A stretch of DNA of 64,000 nucleotides from Schistocephalus solidus (Eukaryota > Platyhelminthes > Cestoda > Diphyllobothriidea > Diphyllobothriidae), in assembly GCA_017591395.1 (NCBI GenBank), contig WEDG01003484.1, positions 79,280 to 143,279 of the forward strand, read 5' to 3'. The translations under genes were made by a program, and so were the position numbers. Numbering within the stretch: the first letter of the stretch is position 1; every line of letters begins with the position of its first letter. Positions 10,969 through 23,089 of this stretch are shown piece by piece. The notes under the pieces are model-generated. The model was not told the DNA's origin. It did not search any database and saw only the letters and a program-made list of their open reading frames with translations.

Positions 10969-11075
10969 CGGTTAGAGCGTTGGCTAAACTGAAGCCTCTA
11001 CCTTGCTGTCGTGGGTTCGAACCCCACAGATGCTATCGAGTTATTCACTATTGGGTCTAATGGATTATTCAAATC
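10969..11075 (+). mobile_element. tRNA-derived SINE, family 1, copy 3 (5'-truncated)
   Basis: Starts inside the D arm ('ggttagagcgttggct') and runs through an intact B box ('gtgggttcgaaccccac') and the body 'tatcgagttattcac...tgggtc'. The missing 5' end coincides with the junction to the inverted copy 2. Confidence 0.7.
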
Positions 11076-11446
11076 AACCAAACCTTATTACTAATTAGAT
11101 GCGCCTCTGGTGGATTCTAGATTTATTGCTTAAGAAATCCTGCTCAGCAGTCAGCTTGTTGTATCTGAACTGGTGGATTCCATACCTTGCAGTAGACTGA
11201 GCGGGTAATTTGACTCCATTGCGATGAAAACCACGGTTTTTCTCTATTACCATTTCTAGCCCGGTACCAGAAATACATAAACTTAGATTGGAAGTACCTC
11301 CTCCGTTGGGTTTTCATTTTAAGCTTTTGCTTCTTACATTATCTGCTAATTCATCCTATTCTCTCAGGGAATGGAGTCAGTTCTGCTGAAAATTTTAAAT
11401 TATCTTTTCAAAATAAAGCGAATTCCTCTCTCTTACTCATTTCGGG

Positions 11447-11565
11447 CCTCGTAGCTCAGTTGGCTAGAGCGTTGGCTGTACTAAAGCCTTCCCCTTGTTG
11501 GCGTGGGTTCGAGTCCCACCGTGGCTGTCGAGATTTTCAAATTTGGGTTAAATGAACTTAGACTA
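11447..11565 (+). mobile_element. tRNA-derived SINE, family 1, copy 4
   Basis: 'ggcctcgtagctcagttgg' supplies an excellent A box and 'gtgggttcgagtcccacc' a good B box. The body continues 'ctgtcgagattttcaaatt'. The acceptor-like pairing is weaker than in copy 1. Confidence 0.75.
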
Positions 11566-12329
11566 TCTGTCTGAAGATCCATTCTAATCAAAAAGGAATA
11601 TCCTATCATCTCGACTGCAATTAATGGGTGGATGTTCGAAAGCCGCAGTTTACATAAAGGGGACATTTTAGCCATCTTCACTTTGCAAATGCAAAGTTTC
11701 AGTTTCAGAAATTTTATGAAAAAACTCATTTATATTTGCTAAACATATTTAAACAGTACGCTCTACTGTCGCAACTTGTACCTCGAGTACATTTTTCTCC
11801 AGGCCAGTCTCCACCCGTAAGCAAGGTGCTCGCGGGAATGAAAGGCATGCTTCGCGATGAAATCAGCATGGCAGTTTTTTACAGAATCAAACGAAATATC
11901 CGCCCTTTACATCTAACATTCACTTCTCTCCCCTTTCCTCCGCATCAACTCAGCTATCGCTTTTAAATGGTGAGGAAACAGACCTCAATTCATCTTTGAT
12001 ACATTTGTCTACTCACTTGCACTGAAGGTTCCTGCTTTTGAATGGTTCCTCCTTCTGAAAAGCTTGACATTATTGGGCTTTTTAACGTCCTTGTCTCCAG
12101 GCCACAGCGATCCTTGACTACAGATTGTTTTTCAGAAACTGTGGATTCTCAAATCTACGGCAAAAACAAACTGCCTGGTTCTGTCCCACAGACAGGATGG
12201 AGAGATGCACGCACGAATACCCAGATCGGATTTTTACAAATCATCTTGTCACAAGACCGGTGAAACCTGGCAAAGTTACTGTGGAATAGAAAACTCTATT
12301 CCTCAAAGTGCACTTTCAAGGGGATGCGG
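11566..12329. other. No gene recognised
   Basis: Spacer between a SINE and a Penelope-like fragment. It could include decayed Penelope-like sequence near 12.1-12.3 kb, but I cannot show it. Confidence 0.4.
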
Positions 12330-12810
12330 CTAGTAACTCCCAAAAAGACGCCTTAACCAAGCCATTACACAAACGTTCCCAGCAGCGAAACTTCCGATAG
12401 TGTTCTCAACCAACCCTCTTTTACGAGGCCAATGCAAGGATAGGTTACCGGCTCAGACCACCTCCGTGTGCATTTACTCATTGACTTGCTCCTGTGGAGC
12501 AGGTTATATTGGTCGCACGAGTCAGTGCTTATCCAAAAGAATAAAAGAACACATACCAGCATGGCTGAGCAAAGGGGAAGTCAAGAGCATAAAAAGCGCC
12601 ATCTTTGCACATCTTTTAGACACCGGGCATAGTGCGGACCCCAGCGAAGCTTTACGTGTCATTTATAAAGTCCTACCAAACTACGCCCCAAGTCACTGGG
12701 TCAAATTCTACTAGCAGCAGCAGAAGCGACTGCCATAAGGTTGAAGAAGCCGGTTTTGTGTGCACAAAAGAACCTCGTACAAGCTCCGCACTTAGCTTGG
12801 CCAACGGCCG
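12330..12810 (+). pseudogene. Penelope-like element, GIY-YIG endonuclease fragment
   Basis: C-terminal part of a Penelope-like retroelement protein. The open frame at 12400-12714 shows the GIY-YIG core: VCIYSLTCSCGAGYIGRTSQ, then RIKEHIPAWL and a HLLDTGH block, with the YIGRT segment intact. At about 12690 a single-base shift changes frame, and reading on gives LGQILLAAAEATAIRL, KKPVLCAQKN and a stop near 12808, paralleling the same region of the copy at 30457-30924. No reverse transcriptase lies upstream, so this is a 5'-truncated copy. It faces the minus-strand copy at 13076-13660. Confidence 0.75.
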
Positions 12811-13075
12811 CTTAACTGCATGCATCCCCTGCGCTATCTCTGTCCTCCCCCTTCTCCTAGAACGGCTCTACCAAACAATTATCACCGCCTATCACACTGT
12901 CTCTTATCATCCTCCCCCAATGCACACCTCTCAGACAACCCACACAAATGGAGGAATATTACCGATTTCATGTTTTGAAATTTCTACTGCATTCCAACGT
13001 TTCCCTGTAACTGTACTGGCCTGAAGAGAAGTTATCGAAAGTAGCGCGAATGCTCGCCAATTCGTCTTTTGAAAT

Positions 13076-13660
13076 TCATTTTGGCGAACAGAACCGGTTT
13101 GCGTAATGTGATTGCCGCCGTTTCTGACGTACCAAATAGATGCTTTCTAATGACTTCCGACTAGGTTGAGGAGCCCTTGTAAATACGTGGAAAGTCTCTT
13201 TAGTATCTAAGCGATGAGTTATGTCTATTACATGCGCGAAAATAGAGCTCTTTATTTTTTTCCCCTCTCCTAACCACGCTGGAAGTTGTTCTCTTATTCT
13301 TATGGACAAACGCCGGCTCGTGTGGCTAATATGTTCTGTTTCACAGGAGTAGGAAAAGAACGAATGCGCAAAGAGGTGGTCTGGGTTGGCAGCTTGATCT
13401 TGCTCACTTCATATAGGATGTAAGTAGTCAAGAGCACTACACGTGCATCGGATGCTAGAAAGGTACTTGATACAGCTTAGCTTAGGCGCCTTCGTAAGAG
13501 TTCACCTTGTGCGTCTCCTTTAAAATGGGACTCTGATGAATAGCCCTTTCGTGCCTGCCGTTAGCACCGGCGGCTTTGGTGGTCTTTCGGCCACGTTCTT
13601 GGCAATAAACCGATTTGGATTCTCTTTCTGTTGAAAAGTCCTTTCTACAACCTTAATTCC
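13076..13660 (-). pseudogene. Penelope-like element, inverted GIY-YIG fragment
   Basis: The minus-strand frame at 13076-13309 reads RIREQLPAWLG...IKSSIFAHVIDITH, the second half of the GIY-YIG domain. The higher-coordinate flank to about 13660 matches the corresponding stretch of the 30.5-31.1 kb copy at nucleotide level (for example 'gccttcgtaagagttcacc' and 'gtgcgtctcctt'), with several frame-breaking changes. It lies tail to tail with the plus-strand copy ending at 12810. Confidence 0.7.
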
Positions 13661-13699
13661 TTGTTCAATGTTATCAACCGAAATTCTCGCAAAGACTGG

Positions 13700-14046
13700 C
13701 AGCCATGTGAGCTGGGAACTTTCTAAGTCTTAGTTATCCGGCCCGGAGTCGATTACCAAGCGCAACGACTTCCCGCCTTCATCTTCTGCTCTGAGCCTTT
13801 GCTCAAACTGAATAATTAGCTACACAGGGAGGTGTGTTTTGGGCATCCAAGGCATATAGTGCAAGCGAGCTAAATTGCCAAGTCCTCAATACAACAGTAA
13901 CTGTGACGACAGGGACTAATGGGTGATTATCGCAGTAATTACGAATCCCATTGATAAATGCGAGTAGGCATGTGGTGTGGCATGATAATTGCATCATATA
14001 AATTTTGCACTAGTTGCGCCTCCAGCACTCTTATATGCGATGCGTT
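13700..14046. other. No gene recognised
   Basis: No supported feature. Confidence 0.4.
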
Positions 14047-14115
14047 CGAGTGAAAATCGGAAACCTCAGACCGATAAACTTCTGTTTCCAGCGATCGCAT
14101 CTCTTCTGTTCGCCT
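14047..14115 (+). repeat. Dispersed motif shared with 33.2 kb and 46.9 kb
   Basis: 'ttccagcgatcgcatctctt' with the preceding 'gaaacctcag' parallels 33225-33290 and, more weakly, 46930-46970. It may be the terminal region of Penelope-like elements. Confidence 0.45.
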
Positions 14116-17100
14116 ATTTGACGCAAGTCCATACTGCGCCAGCGGGCGTTGACAGATAACCGATCTGTTACAAGATTAAGGTTTGCACGAATAGGCGGGA
14201 CTCTTATTAACTCTGGTTGATGTCACTAATAGAGACCTATATGGCCATGCTGGTGCTTCTGTCTTTGTCATTATATACTTCTCGATTATCAATCTTTGGT
14301 TTCACCGGGATCGCTCTTCAATGGGATCGACGACCTCTACTTTCTTTCACTCAGCTCTTTGTTACTTTCTTGTTCGCAACACTCGACACAACGTTCTGGT
14401 GGTCGTTGGCAAGAATTTAGGACTGTTGGCAGCTAGTTTCCCGGTCGTTTTCTATTTTGTTGGTAGGAAAAGCACTGCTCCAGGCTAACAGCTTTGCAGA
14501 TTTGAGGAGAAGTCTAGTTACAAACCCTTCATTGAGGACGTCCGCAGAACAATGCATGGAATTCCCAAGAAAGTGGGGTTGCTTTGATGCAATTTGTCTT
14601 GGGGACCGAAGTTACTTCAAATGCCTACCCTCAACTTGTGTCCTGTGTTTTAATTTGAAGTTGCATCCTCAAATTCTCAATTTGACGTTTTCCATTCTCC
14701 ACAAGAAGATGCTTTGCGAATTGAAATATTATTATCCCATATGATCGCGTAAATTTTGTTTTAATGAGGCACTTCTTAGTGCAACATCGTTGTATCATTT
14801 AAACGTCAACAAAGCCAGCTAAATCTTTGAATAAATGACTAATTATACATTCAGTGGATCAATTCGACTAACCTACTAGTTTCTGTCACGTGTAAAAGAA
14901 GGGAAGGATTAAGTCAATCACATTTTCTGGCATTGCGAACACCTCGGAAACTTTTCCGTACGATGGCAGACCACGTATGGAATGCCAAACTTCGGTCGTC
15001 TAACAAATGGGTGAATGCTGTGAAGTTAGCCTGGCTGTGCAATTCCGGATTATTTAGTTAATTTGGGTGTTTTATTCGCTTAAGCCACTTAAGCTCTTAT
15101 TGGTACTCATTAAAAAGATTTGTTACAGCATGCCTCGGATGAGAAAGCAGTCAATCAATGTATTTATCTGGAGCCCGCATACGAACCCTGTCCAGTCAGC
15201 TCAAAATAGGTGGCCCTGTTCGTTGGTTGACAAACAAACTCCCTTATTTCCACCAGTGCTATTGCCACGCCTGACGCCGTTATTCTGTGAAAGCTCAGAA
15301 AAAATAAGTAAACATTTCCTTCCTCGATTAACATCCCTCTTCCTTATTGGCCTATGGCCGTTGGCAGAGGGACATTCAAATTAACATCAATGGATTCCTT
15401 GAGACTAGAGTCCTTGCATGAGCTCATTACAGCTTTTTATAACTTTTTGGGAGTTTTGAATAAAATTATCAATTTTTCCTCCATTTGTATGCCAATATGG
15501 ACTTAATAAATTTTTAAACATGGGTCATGCGTTTAGTTCGTATGGATCTTCTGAATGAAAACAAAATTACAACGCATCTTGTCAGTAGCACAGCAACCCT
15601 CATGTAAGCCCCAAAATAAAGTGCCTGAGGAACTCTTCAACCGAATTCAGCCTAATTACAGCAAACGGAATGAAAATCAGCAAAGTCCGTTATCCTCCCG
15701 ACAACTTTAAATGGAATTACTACTCAATGCTGGCCGGTTCGCTCCTGGTGGACCATATAAATCATATCACAAAAGATATGATATGCTCTACCATACATTA
15801 GCATCTGTAGTACCCTAATAGAAATTGTCACAAAAAACTCCTTTGCATACCCACGTTCTGCATTTGAGCAAATTTATGCCTTCTGTAACGTTTATCCTTA
15901 AACCAGAAAGTGCTTTTTGCGTGCACTTTATCCATTGTTGACAGAACGAACCAAAATCTGGACTCTTAAGCGCGAAAGAATCTTGAAAAATTTTGTAACT
16001 TGACAGTTTCGCAAAGCTAGGCTTTTACGTTTTAGGTGTACGTTAATAGCAACCACGGGAAAAATGTAGTAACTTTTTGTCAAGTACATTGTACTTGATC
16101 GCCTTTAATGTACCATAAAACAGGTAGTTTTATGAATTTGCAGACGAGGTGCACAAACCAAAACGAAAGGAATGCTGTTTTGAACATTATTAGAAATTTA
16201 AACTGTGTAAAGAAACCTACAAACCTGTGCTTCAATCTTTGAACCGTTTTTGCTGGTTGAACTGAACTAACCCGCTGGAGTAGGCGAAAATTTACATTCA
16301 TCTAACGAAAGGTAATAATATACCTTGATTCTCTCAACTGAATAAACTGAACTCTGATTTTTGAGGCAAATCGCTAAAAAGTAAATGGGAATAAAAAAAC
16401 TGATTTTCAAAAACTAAATTTGGCTGATAACGATGTTTGAAACAGTAAAAATCATTTAGTGTTAACATAGCATATGGTGTAAGTTCACTTGGGTCATGTG
16501 CATAAAAACCCATGGTATCGAAAACTTCGTCTAAGCCTGTTTTGAGTTTTGGATAGCTTATTCGATATAAACGAACAGAATTTCCAGCACGGTGTTATAG
16601 TTTGACAGTCTGTATCAGATTTTCATGGGGACCGCTTTAGATCCGCACTTTGAAGGAGCCATCAATCCTGACCCTCAGCCCTGAGTAGGACCGAATTACA
16701 CCGCCAGTTCGCAACCTACCAAGCCATCACTTGCATTACGTTATTAGAGTTTATAATGTCAAATTAACTACAGCGTTGAGGAGCAGCGAACAAGGATTCC
16801 GTAATGGAGGCCTCACTCGTCCTTCTTGCATGTCCCAACCAGCTTGCCAACCAGCTGGAGATGAGGTTGGCCGCCGTCGCTAATGTGATTGGAAAGTGTG
16901 CCACCGCATCACAACAGCTCTGAGTTATCATGGATCATGCACTGCCAGATAAGCACGTACAGTGAGTCAGTGCAGTTCTCGCTTTGGTTCATCACGTCTA
17001 CAGTGCGACCAATCGTGGAGACCATACTTCAGTTAGTCTCTTTAACCCACTAACTAGTGTTAAGCTGGGGTCTCCAATCTCCAGTCAATGAGTTTGGAAA

Positions 17101-18970
17101 AAGCCATTGTTTCCTGAAGCGAGTACTGAGAAGGGTCCTGTTATCCCGGGAATGCGTCCTAGCGGCCTAAGTGCACGCCTAGTCGGTTCTCGTAAGCACT
17201 CGAACACAGATGGTTGGACCTCCCTCCCTATTCGTTCCCTCCAACAGCTGTAGCGCAGTACGAAGAAACGTCCTGATGAATTAGTTGCAAGATTAGACAA
17301 AGGGGAGGCAGAGGAAAGGGGGTCTACCGAGAGCTCTTCCTTTACTTAAAGACACTGATGCTGCTCAGACGTCAGGTATGTATGGAACACTACTGCGAGG
17401 CTGTGTACTCGAGGTGATATCATCGTCTCCCCTGAAAAAGTTGACGAAAACGTGTTTCACTCCCAGGAGTGTGTTTACCTCACCAGAAACACGATTGATT
17501 ATTAACAAATGACAACATGGCCCCTAACTGCATTGCACATGTTATCTGTGAACTTTCTAATCAATATTTAGTCGTTTTTGATTGATACGTTGCGTAAACA
17601 GAATTTGTTGCCCGTTTCACGTAACATATGGAATAAATAGGTCTTCTCCAACTCCCACAGCGTAAATAAATTCCTGCGAACGTTCTTTATATTCGACAGT
17701 CTTTCAGTGGAACCACGCATATTTTCAGCGTATGTTATACAGGCGGTCAGATTTTTTATTCTGTTAACTGCACGTGCTAAGACTGGAAAAATACTTTTCT
17801 TTTTAGTCCTTGTATGTCACAAAACCGTGTGGAATGGAATTAAACCCCTCACTGATGTGTCATCTTCAACGAACAGTGACCCAGGCCCACATTGAAATAA
17901 AATCACATTGACCACAATGTCAGTCCCACTAGAGAGAATTTAGGTCCTCAGATCAGCTGATGCCGTGTCTGAAGCAACCAGGTATGGTGGGCATGCGCGT
18001 GTTTCAGTTTTCCCTCCTAATTTAACTGTTTCCTATAACCCGAGGATGTCAATTCCATTTTTTGAATATTTGACCCCTGTATACTCTATATTCCTGGTGG
18101 CTCAAGGGGGTTGTTTTGACGCCTGGATAGAGTATTTTCCACATAACCTTAAAGCAATCAGTAAATATTCCCTGCACGAAAGGTGTCCTTTGCACCGGCA
18201 AAACCGTATTGGTTAACGTTCTCCTCAAGATGCTGCAATAACGATAAATGAAAATATTTTGAAAAATCGTCAAACTTCCACTTCCAACCTGGGTAAAGTC
18301 CACATGCATTTGGAACACTCTTTATCAGCTGGCCGAAAATTATAATCCGGTTTATAAAACTTTTATCCGTTATCAACAAGTTCTCATATCATCACTTAAT
18401 TAAAAAGCACAGTAGTATTCACATCAGCAATTCAGACATCAAAGTTCATCTCGTTTTGGCCTCTTTTGTACCCAAAAAGAGCAGGCGATATGCAGTGGGA
18501 CCAGGGCAAGCTCTTACTTACAAAATGTTTAGATCTCTGAAATTTTAAGCACGAGAACCTGGCTCGAAGCTTCTGTCACGATCTGATCTCAGTCAGAAGA
18601 ACGGAGGCAAGGACTCCCGAAGTGCGTTAGTGGTGGTAATAGGGGTTTGGTGAGTGTTTAAACGAAAGTAAAGATATATATTTTCTGGAATAATAACATA
18701 AAAAATACATTTACGCCGTTAGTTTGTTTAAATAAACCAAAAGAGCGCAAAAACATAGGCATGTTCTTTTCAATACCGTGAATTAGATGTCAGCACGTGG
18801 AAAAAAATAAACAGACACTGAGGGCATTTGTTAGAGATCCCAGGCGACCGGATCCCAGTTCGTTAAAACCAACCACATCGAAGGATAAAGTATAAAGGAG
18901 AAAGTATAAAGAATATATCATAAAAACTAACTCATCTGATTGCTGAAAAGGAAGATATAATTGAACCGTA
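14116..18970. other. No gene recognised
   Basis: About 4.8 kb without a recognisable gene or element. Open frames near 14217-14744, 15067-15384 and 17707-18379 have no domain I can name and show no coding-like conservation cues. A short GC-richer stretch at 16780-17330 could be an old coding relic, but I cannot assign it. Confidence 0.4.
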
Positions 18971-18974
18971 CGAC

Positions 18975-19105
18975 TTTGAAAGCCTAACCCCTTAACCTAA
19001 ACCTAGGTCTAAAGTCAAACTCTAAAATTCTAATCGTTACTCTAAACTCTAAACTGCCTAACCCTTGCCCTTACCTCTTAACCAAACCCAAACCAAACGC
19101 TGCCC
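18975..19105. repeat. Degenerate telomere-like tract
   Basis: Loose tandem run of ctaacc / taaacc / ctctaaa-type hexamers and heptamers, resembling decayed CCCTAA. A shorter opposite-orientation tract (gtttagggttaggttt) occurs at 46235-46253. Confidence 0.5.
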
Positions 19106-21995
19106 CTAATGGTAGAGCCTAAGCTAGGCCTGCAGGAAATGAATGAAAAGAAAAGGGGGCCTAAATAACGCCGGCCCGACTAACCCTAGTTGAACCCATC
19201 TTTTCGATCATCCTCGAGTCTCCAAATAAGTACATTGCAAGCTAAAAAACATGTGCCATGCTGTAGCATGCTACTAATTCGTATAATCAGTAAGCCTTAC
19301 AAAATAACCATTCAATCAGCTTTCCAACAGCGCAAGCTAAAAGATGAGGAAGGGAATATGAAACCCAGATGGGAAAAAATACCCTGAGAATGTAGAAGGT
19401 CTTATGATGATTGCAGCGAAAGTGCTTACGCAATGCCAATTCTTGCTGATGACGAACGCGTAGGCGTCCAGTGAAATGCTACGACTTATTTACAAAGGCC
19501 TAAGTTTACTATTTGGTAGCATAGGCGTAGGCGTGGGCAGACGGACTGCAAACAATTAGTCAGAGATCATGTATCTTAGTCAGGTCTACGATTTCGAGTT
19601 TTCTTGTTTTTAAGGACAAATACCGGTTTGTAATACAGATCAAAACGTAAGGCTAGCTCCTATCTCCTGTTTCTTAATCTAAAAGTGGTAAAAGGATACG
19701 TTTAACCACTTATTAATACTTCTGTCTTCGACAACAGATATATAAAGTTCGGATTTATTACTGAAGGTACTTTAAAGTTTCAACCAATGAGATCTGCCTG
19801 ATTGAAGCAGCGATATTACATAAGATGTATAAGCAGAAATAAAGCCCGCATTGAAAACGTTAGGGGAAACACTCAAGTGTTGAACCCCCACAGCTGACAA
19901 TGCGGCAGCAGAAACATCGGTGAAATGCATTCCTGGGCTCCAAGGTATGGTAAACTTTTCAATAAAATTTTATGATTTTTAGTCCATGAGCCAAAAATAA
20001 CTTGTAAACGCCACTTTGGAAGCCGGGAATGTTGATAGCTTAGCGAGGAGATGCACTTCGACATTTTGAGCAGTCAATCGAATGCTATGAGGCGAAATTT
20101 GAGTAAGAAACCCGTGCACTTAAATGCCCACCAAATGCATGCGATGAACAGCTGCATCACATTGCATGAAACACGTGAAGATTTTTTAACTAGTCTGCAG
20201 GAATTAATACGAACCGGCGAATGTCGGTGGAAAGTAGGGTCGCTGGTCATTCTTAGGCTCACTCATATTGCTGGTTCCCTTAAAGTATCGGAAAATTGTT
20301 TGATTACTCAGAGAGAATGTACGTTCATCTGTTTACTCCGGCACTGCGCGGATTCGGAATTATCCTTTTTAAAGTATGCATTCAGTTTTTAATGACCGTA
20401 TTACCTTGATTAATGAGCAGCCACTTTGACATACGTAAAGTGGGCATACATACACATATTAAACACCCGGATAACCCAGTTGCTGTGATATTTTGAGAGC
20501 TATCTACGTAATAAGTGCCAAAAAGCCGCAAGCGAATGATTGATGCTTTGTGGCTTGCTTTCCGCCTTCACTTGCTCTCTCATGTCCCGCTACAAATCAC
20601 CTTAAGCGATTTCTTATATTGCGTAGTTAGCTTAAAGAACGCCAAATGAACTCCACAAATGCCTCTGAAGAAAATGGTTTTACACTGTTAGTTAGACAGT
20701 CAGGTGGAGAAGCCACTTGGAAACAGTTGCTTCACGGAACACGACGAGGAAAGATCTGTCGATTAGACTTAGAGCGGACTGGTCGTGATCTTATTTAAAC
20801 ACTAACATCTAGGTATTCTCATTCGTCGAGGAATGCATTCTGCTCACACACTACGAAACGTAGCTCTGATGTTGGATGATGTATGCACCGAAAATTGGGC
20901 TCTATCCAGATATTATATGAGTGGGGCTGCATATGTTGGGTTGGAATGGAAAGGCCAGAGCCGATCTGTCGGCGGATGGTGTCAGCATTGCTCGCACTGA
21001 ATCTTATTAGCCCTCACTGACGCTCAGGGTGGTGGGCAATCAAGTTGCGCTCTTACAAATAGTTGGTCCTTTTCAGGAAATATTAAAAGAAACGTGTGTT
21101 CGATTAAATGGAATTACTTACACGGGATTGTGTTACTGATTAACATACGGCATAACCCCAGGATAGTTCAACCACGCCGGGATGTTCGTTGGTGAGTGAG
21201 ATTCTTTCCGCCAGCCTATTCAGTAAAACATTGAATACAACCGTCTCGCTAATATTCAGTTAACGATGGAAAACAGAGGGGGGTTTTACTGTTTTTCCGA
21301 TTTGGCAGACGAAACTCACGTTAACACTCACTCCTATCCCCCTCTTCCTAAGTCACTCAAACGAGTAGATTTAATGAGTTGCGCTTGAAGTCAGTCGCTT
21401 CTTTGGTTTAAGTTTCATCTGTAGAGACAAATTGTTCTAAACATACGGCAGTTAAACCGTCCCACCGTATGCCACACTGAGTGATGGCATCGGGGACTTG
21501 AGCGTCAATAAGTTGAAAGGGTGCCAGGATTTCACAGCATCCACCATACTCTCCCTCACTCCCTCCCTATCTTACACCTAACATGTTCGCAGTAATCGAT
21601 AAAACCAAACAGTCGGTATACACGTGCCGAGTATGGCCTGGTTCACCTGCGTATTGCAGGCTACTTATGTGTAAACGCATGCTGCATTCCATCCGCCACA
21701 AGAGACTGACCGTATCGAAACAAGATGAGGCTCCTATAAACTAACTGGAATGGCGAGTTTAGCCGGTCTTTGGGTGCATGTTTCCACAGGCAACGCATTT
21801 GATTATAACAAAACAGTCACTCAGGTTAGTTTGCGCCCCCTATAAAAATGTTATCGAATTTGGGGGTCGAGTGTACTGATCCCTAGTCGGACAGTTTCAT
21901 ACCTAAAAACCTTTTTTATTCGTTGATGAACACTCACCTATCGTTAAAGGAACTCACTCATCCCGCTCTGTCTTGGGTCTCAATCTCGAGACCCA
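19106..21995. other. No gene recognised
   Basis: No supported feature. The frame at 20051-20392 has no recognisable motif. Confidence 0.4.
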
Positions 21996-21999
21996 CCAG

Positions 22000-22190
22000 C
22001 GGCTGCAAGGTGTCTAATACTAGTAGAGGCAGATTAGCAATGCCGATAAAGAGAAGGGAGAGTGGAATGGTCATTGTTGGCTCATTAGCTGTCCTCAGCC
22101 GAAGATACACAACCACAGGTGGTTTCAAACCAGAGGCTTGAACCCATGACCTGTTGAACAGAAGTCCAGAGCCCTAAAACTTGAGACTCC
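22000..22190 (-). mobile_element. tRNA-headed ribozyme SINE (family 2), decayed inverted copy
   Basis: On the minus strand 'gttcaacaggtcatgggttcaagcc' is a tRNA-like anticodon/T-arm segment, followed by 'tgtgtatcttcggctgagga' and 'ccactctcccttctcttta', which parallel the family 2 body. The ribozyme core is mutated (CTGAGGA instead of CTGATGA; the GAAA is lost). Confidence 0.55.
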
Positions 22191-22202
22191 ACTATTACTT
22201 AC

Positions 22203-22330
22203 CACTGTACGGCTGCTGATGGAGTTCTAGAATGAGCCCGAAGGCAGAGCGGGAAAATTAAGTTGCGTTAACGATCGATGAGAGTTCATCCATGGATGTC
22301 CACATTCCCGATCTAAGCCTGCAAGATGAC
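22203..22330 (+). mobile_element. Family 2 unit, 3' tail and spacer
   Basis: 'tacggctgctgatggagttc...gagcccgaaggcagagcggg' is the family 2 tail, followed by the spacer that in other copies runs directly into the next tRNA-like head. It shows that the units abut in tandem. Confidence 0.6.
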
Positions 22331-22637
22331 GAGCCCGTGACATAATTGATAGAATGTTTGACTGTCGATTAACAGGTCAGAGGTTCGAGCCTCGGATGGG
22401 ATACCACCTAAGGTTGTGTATGACTGGCTGATGACGGCTAATAAGCCAGAAATTGCTATTCCGGTCTCCCTTGTCTTTGTCGGTTCCACTTTAACAACAT
22501 ATGCTACATGTCGCTATGCGACCGCCTGCGAGGGCTCTAGTCTGAGCTCCAGGGCACAGCGGAACATACATGTTCCTTAAGCAGATCGGTGAGCAACATA
22601 CTATCATCATATAACCGATCGCAACCGACAAAACAAC
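22331..22637 (+). mobile_element. tRNA-headed ribozyme SINE (family 2), tandem unit A1
   Basis: A tRNA-like head (A box region decayed; anticodon arm 'ttgactgtcgattaacaggt'; B box 'aggttcgagcct') is followed by a hammerhead-like segment (22422-22466), 'ctcccttgtctttgtcgg', and a tail 'ctgagctccagggcacagcgg'. The next unit starts 307 bp downstream with no break. It encodes no protein. Confidence 0.7.
22422..22466 (+). ncRNA. Hammerhead-like ribozyme, unit A1
   Basis: Reading 5' to 3': stem I strand gactgg, core CTGATGA (22428-22434), stem II GGCT-aata-AGCC with a C/A mismatch at its base, core GAAA (22449-22452), a short weak stem III, a putative cleavage nucleotide T at 22460, then ccggtc, which pairs with gactgg over six positions (one G-T). 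The order matches a type I hammerhead. Normally the first stem II pair is G-C, so activity is uncertain. Confidence 0.6.
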
Positions 22638-22905
22638 GAGCCCGTGGCTCAATGGTAGAGCGTTCGACTCAATTACCAAAGGTTGCGGGTTCGAATCCCA
22701 GGTGTGCAACACTTGGGATTGGGTATGACTGGCTGATGACAGTTAATATGCCAGAAATGGCCATTCAGGTCTCCCTTGTCTTTGTCGGTCATGTTATTCT
22801 GCCTATGTACTTAGCTGCCTTACGGCTGCTGGCGGGGTTTGAGAGTTAGCCCCAAGGCACAACGGGACGAGTGAGTCCTGTAACCGATCGGTGAGCGCCC
22901 CATTA
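22638..22905 (+). mobile_element. tRNA-headed ribozyme SINE (family 2), tandem unit A2
   Basis: The head 'gcccgtggctcaatggtaga' has a clear A box, and 'gcgggttcgaatccca' a clear B box; the layout resembles tRNA-Arg(UCU), which is inference. Then come 'gggtatgactggctgatgac' (ribozyme core), 'ctcccttgtctttgtcggtc' and the tail ending 'gcacaacgggacgagtgagt' and 'gatcggtgagcgcc'. The ORF reading through it is fortuitous. An AT dinucleotide stretch follows (22906-22925). Confidence 0.8.
22727..22772 (+). ncRNA. Hammerhead-like ribozyme, unit A2 (weakened)
   Basis: CTGATGA (22733-22739) and GAAA are kept, but stem II has become cagt...tgcca and stem I is gactgg against caggtc, so both helices are damaged. 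Confidence 0.45.
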
Positions 22906-23089
22906 CCAATATATATATTTATATAATGAATTTGTAAGTGTATCGAAAATCAATAGAAAATTCGTGCCCTAAATCTAGTTATGTGTTAAGGATTATAAGT
23001 AAAAGGGAATACTGGTTGACCATCGGAACAATCTGGGTTCATCGTCTGAGATAGCAGCAGAAGCAAGGGGGTGACATTTATAAGGGTGC

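Noticed and set aside
22589..22849. 86-residue protein frame
   Set aside because: It reads through a tRNA-headed repeat; similar frames occur in the other copies only because the repeat is similar.
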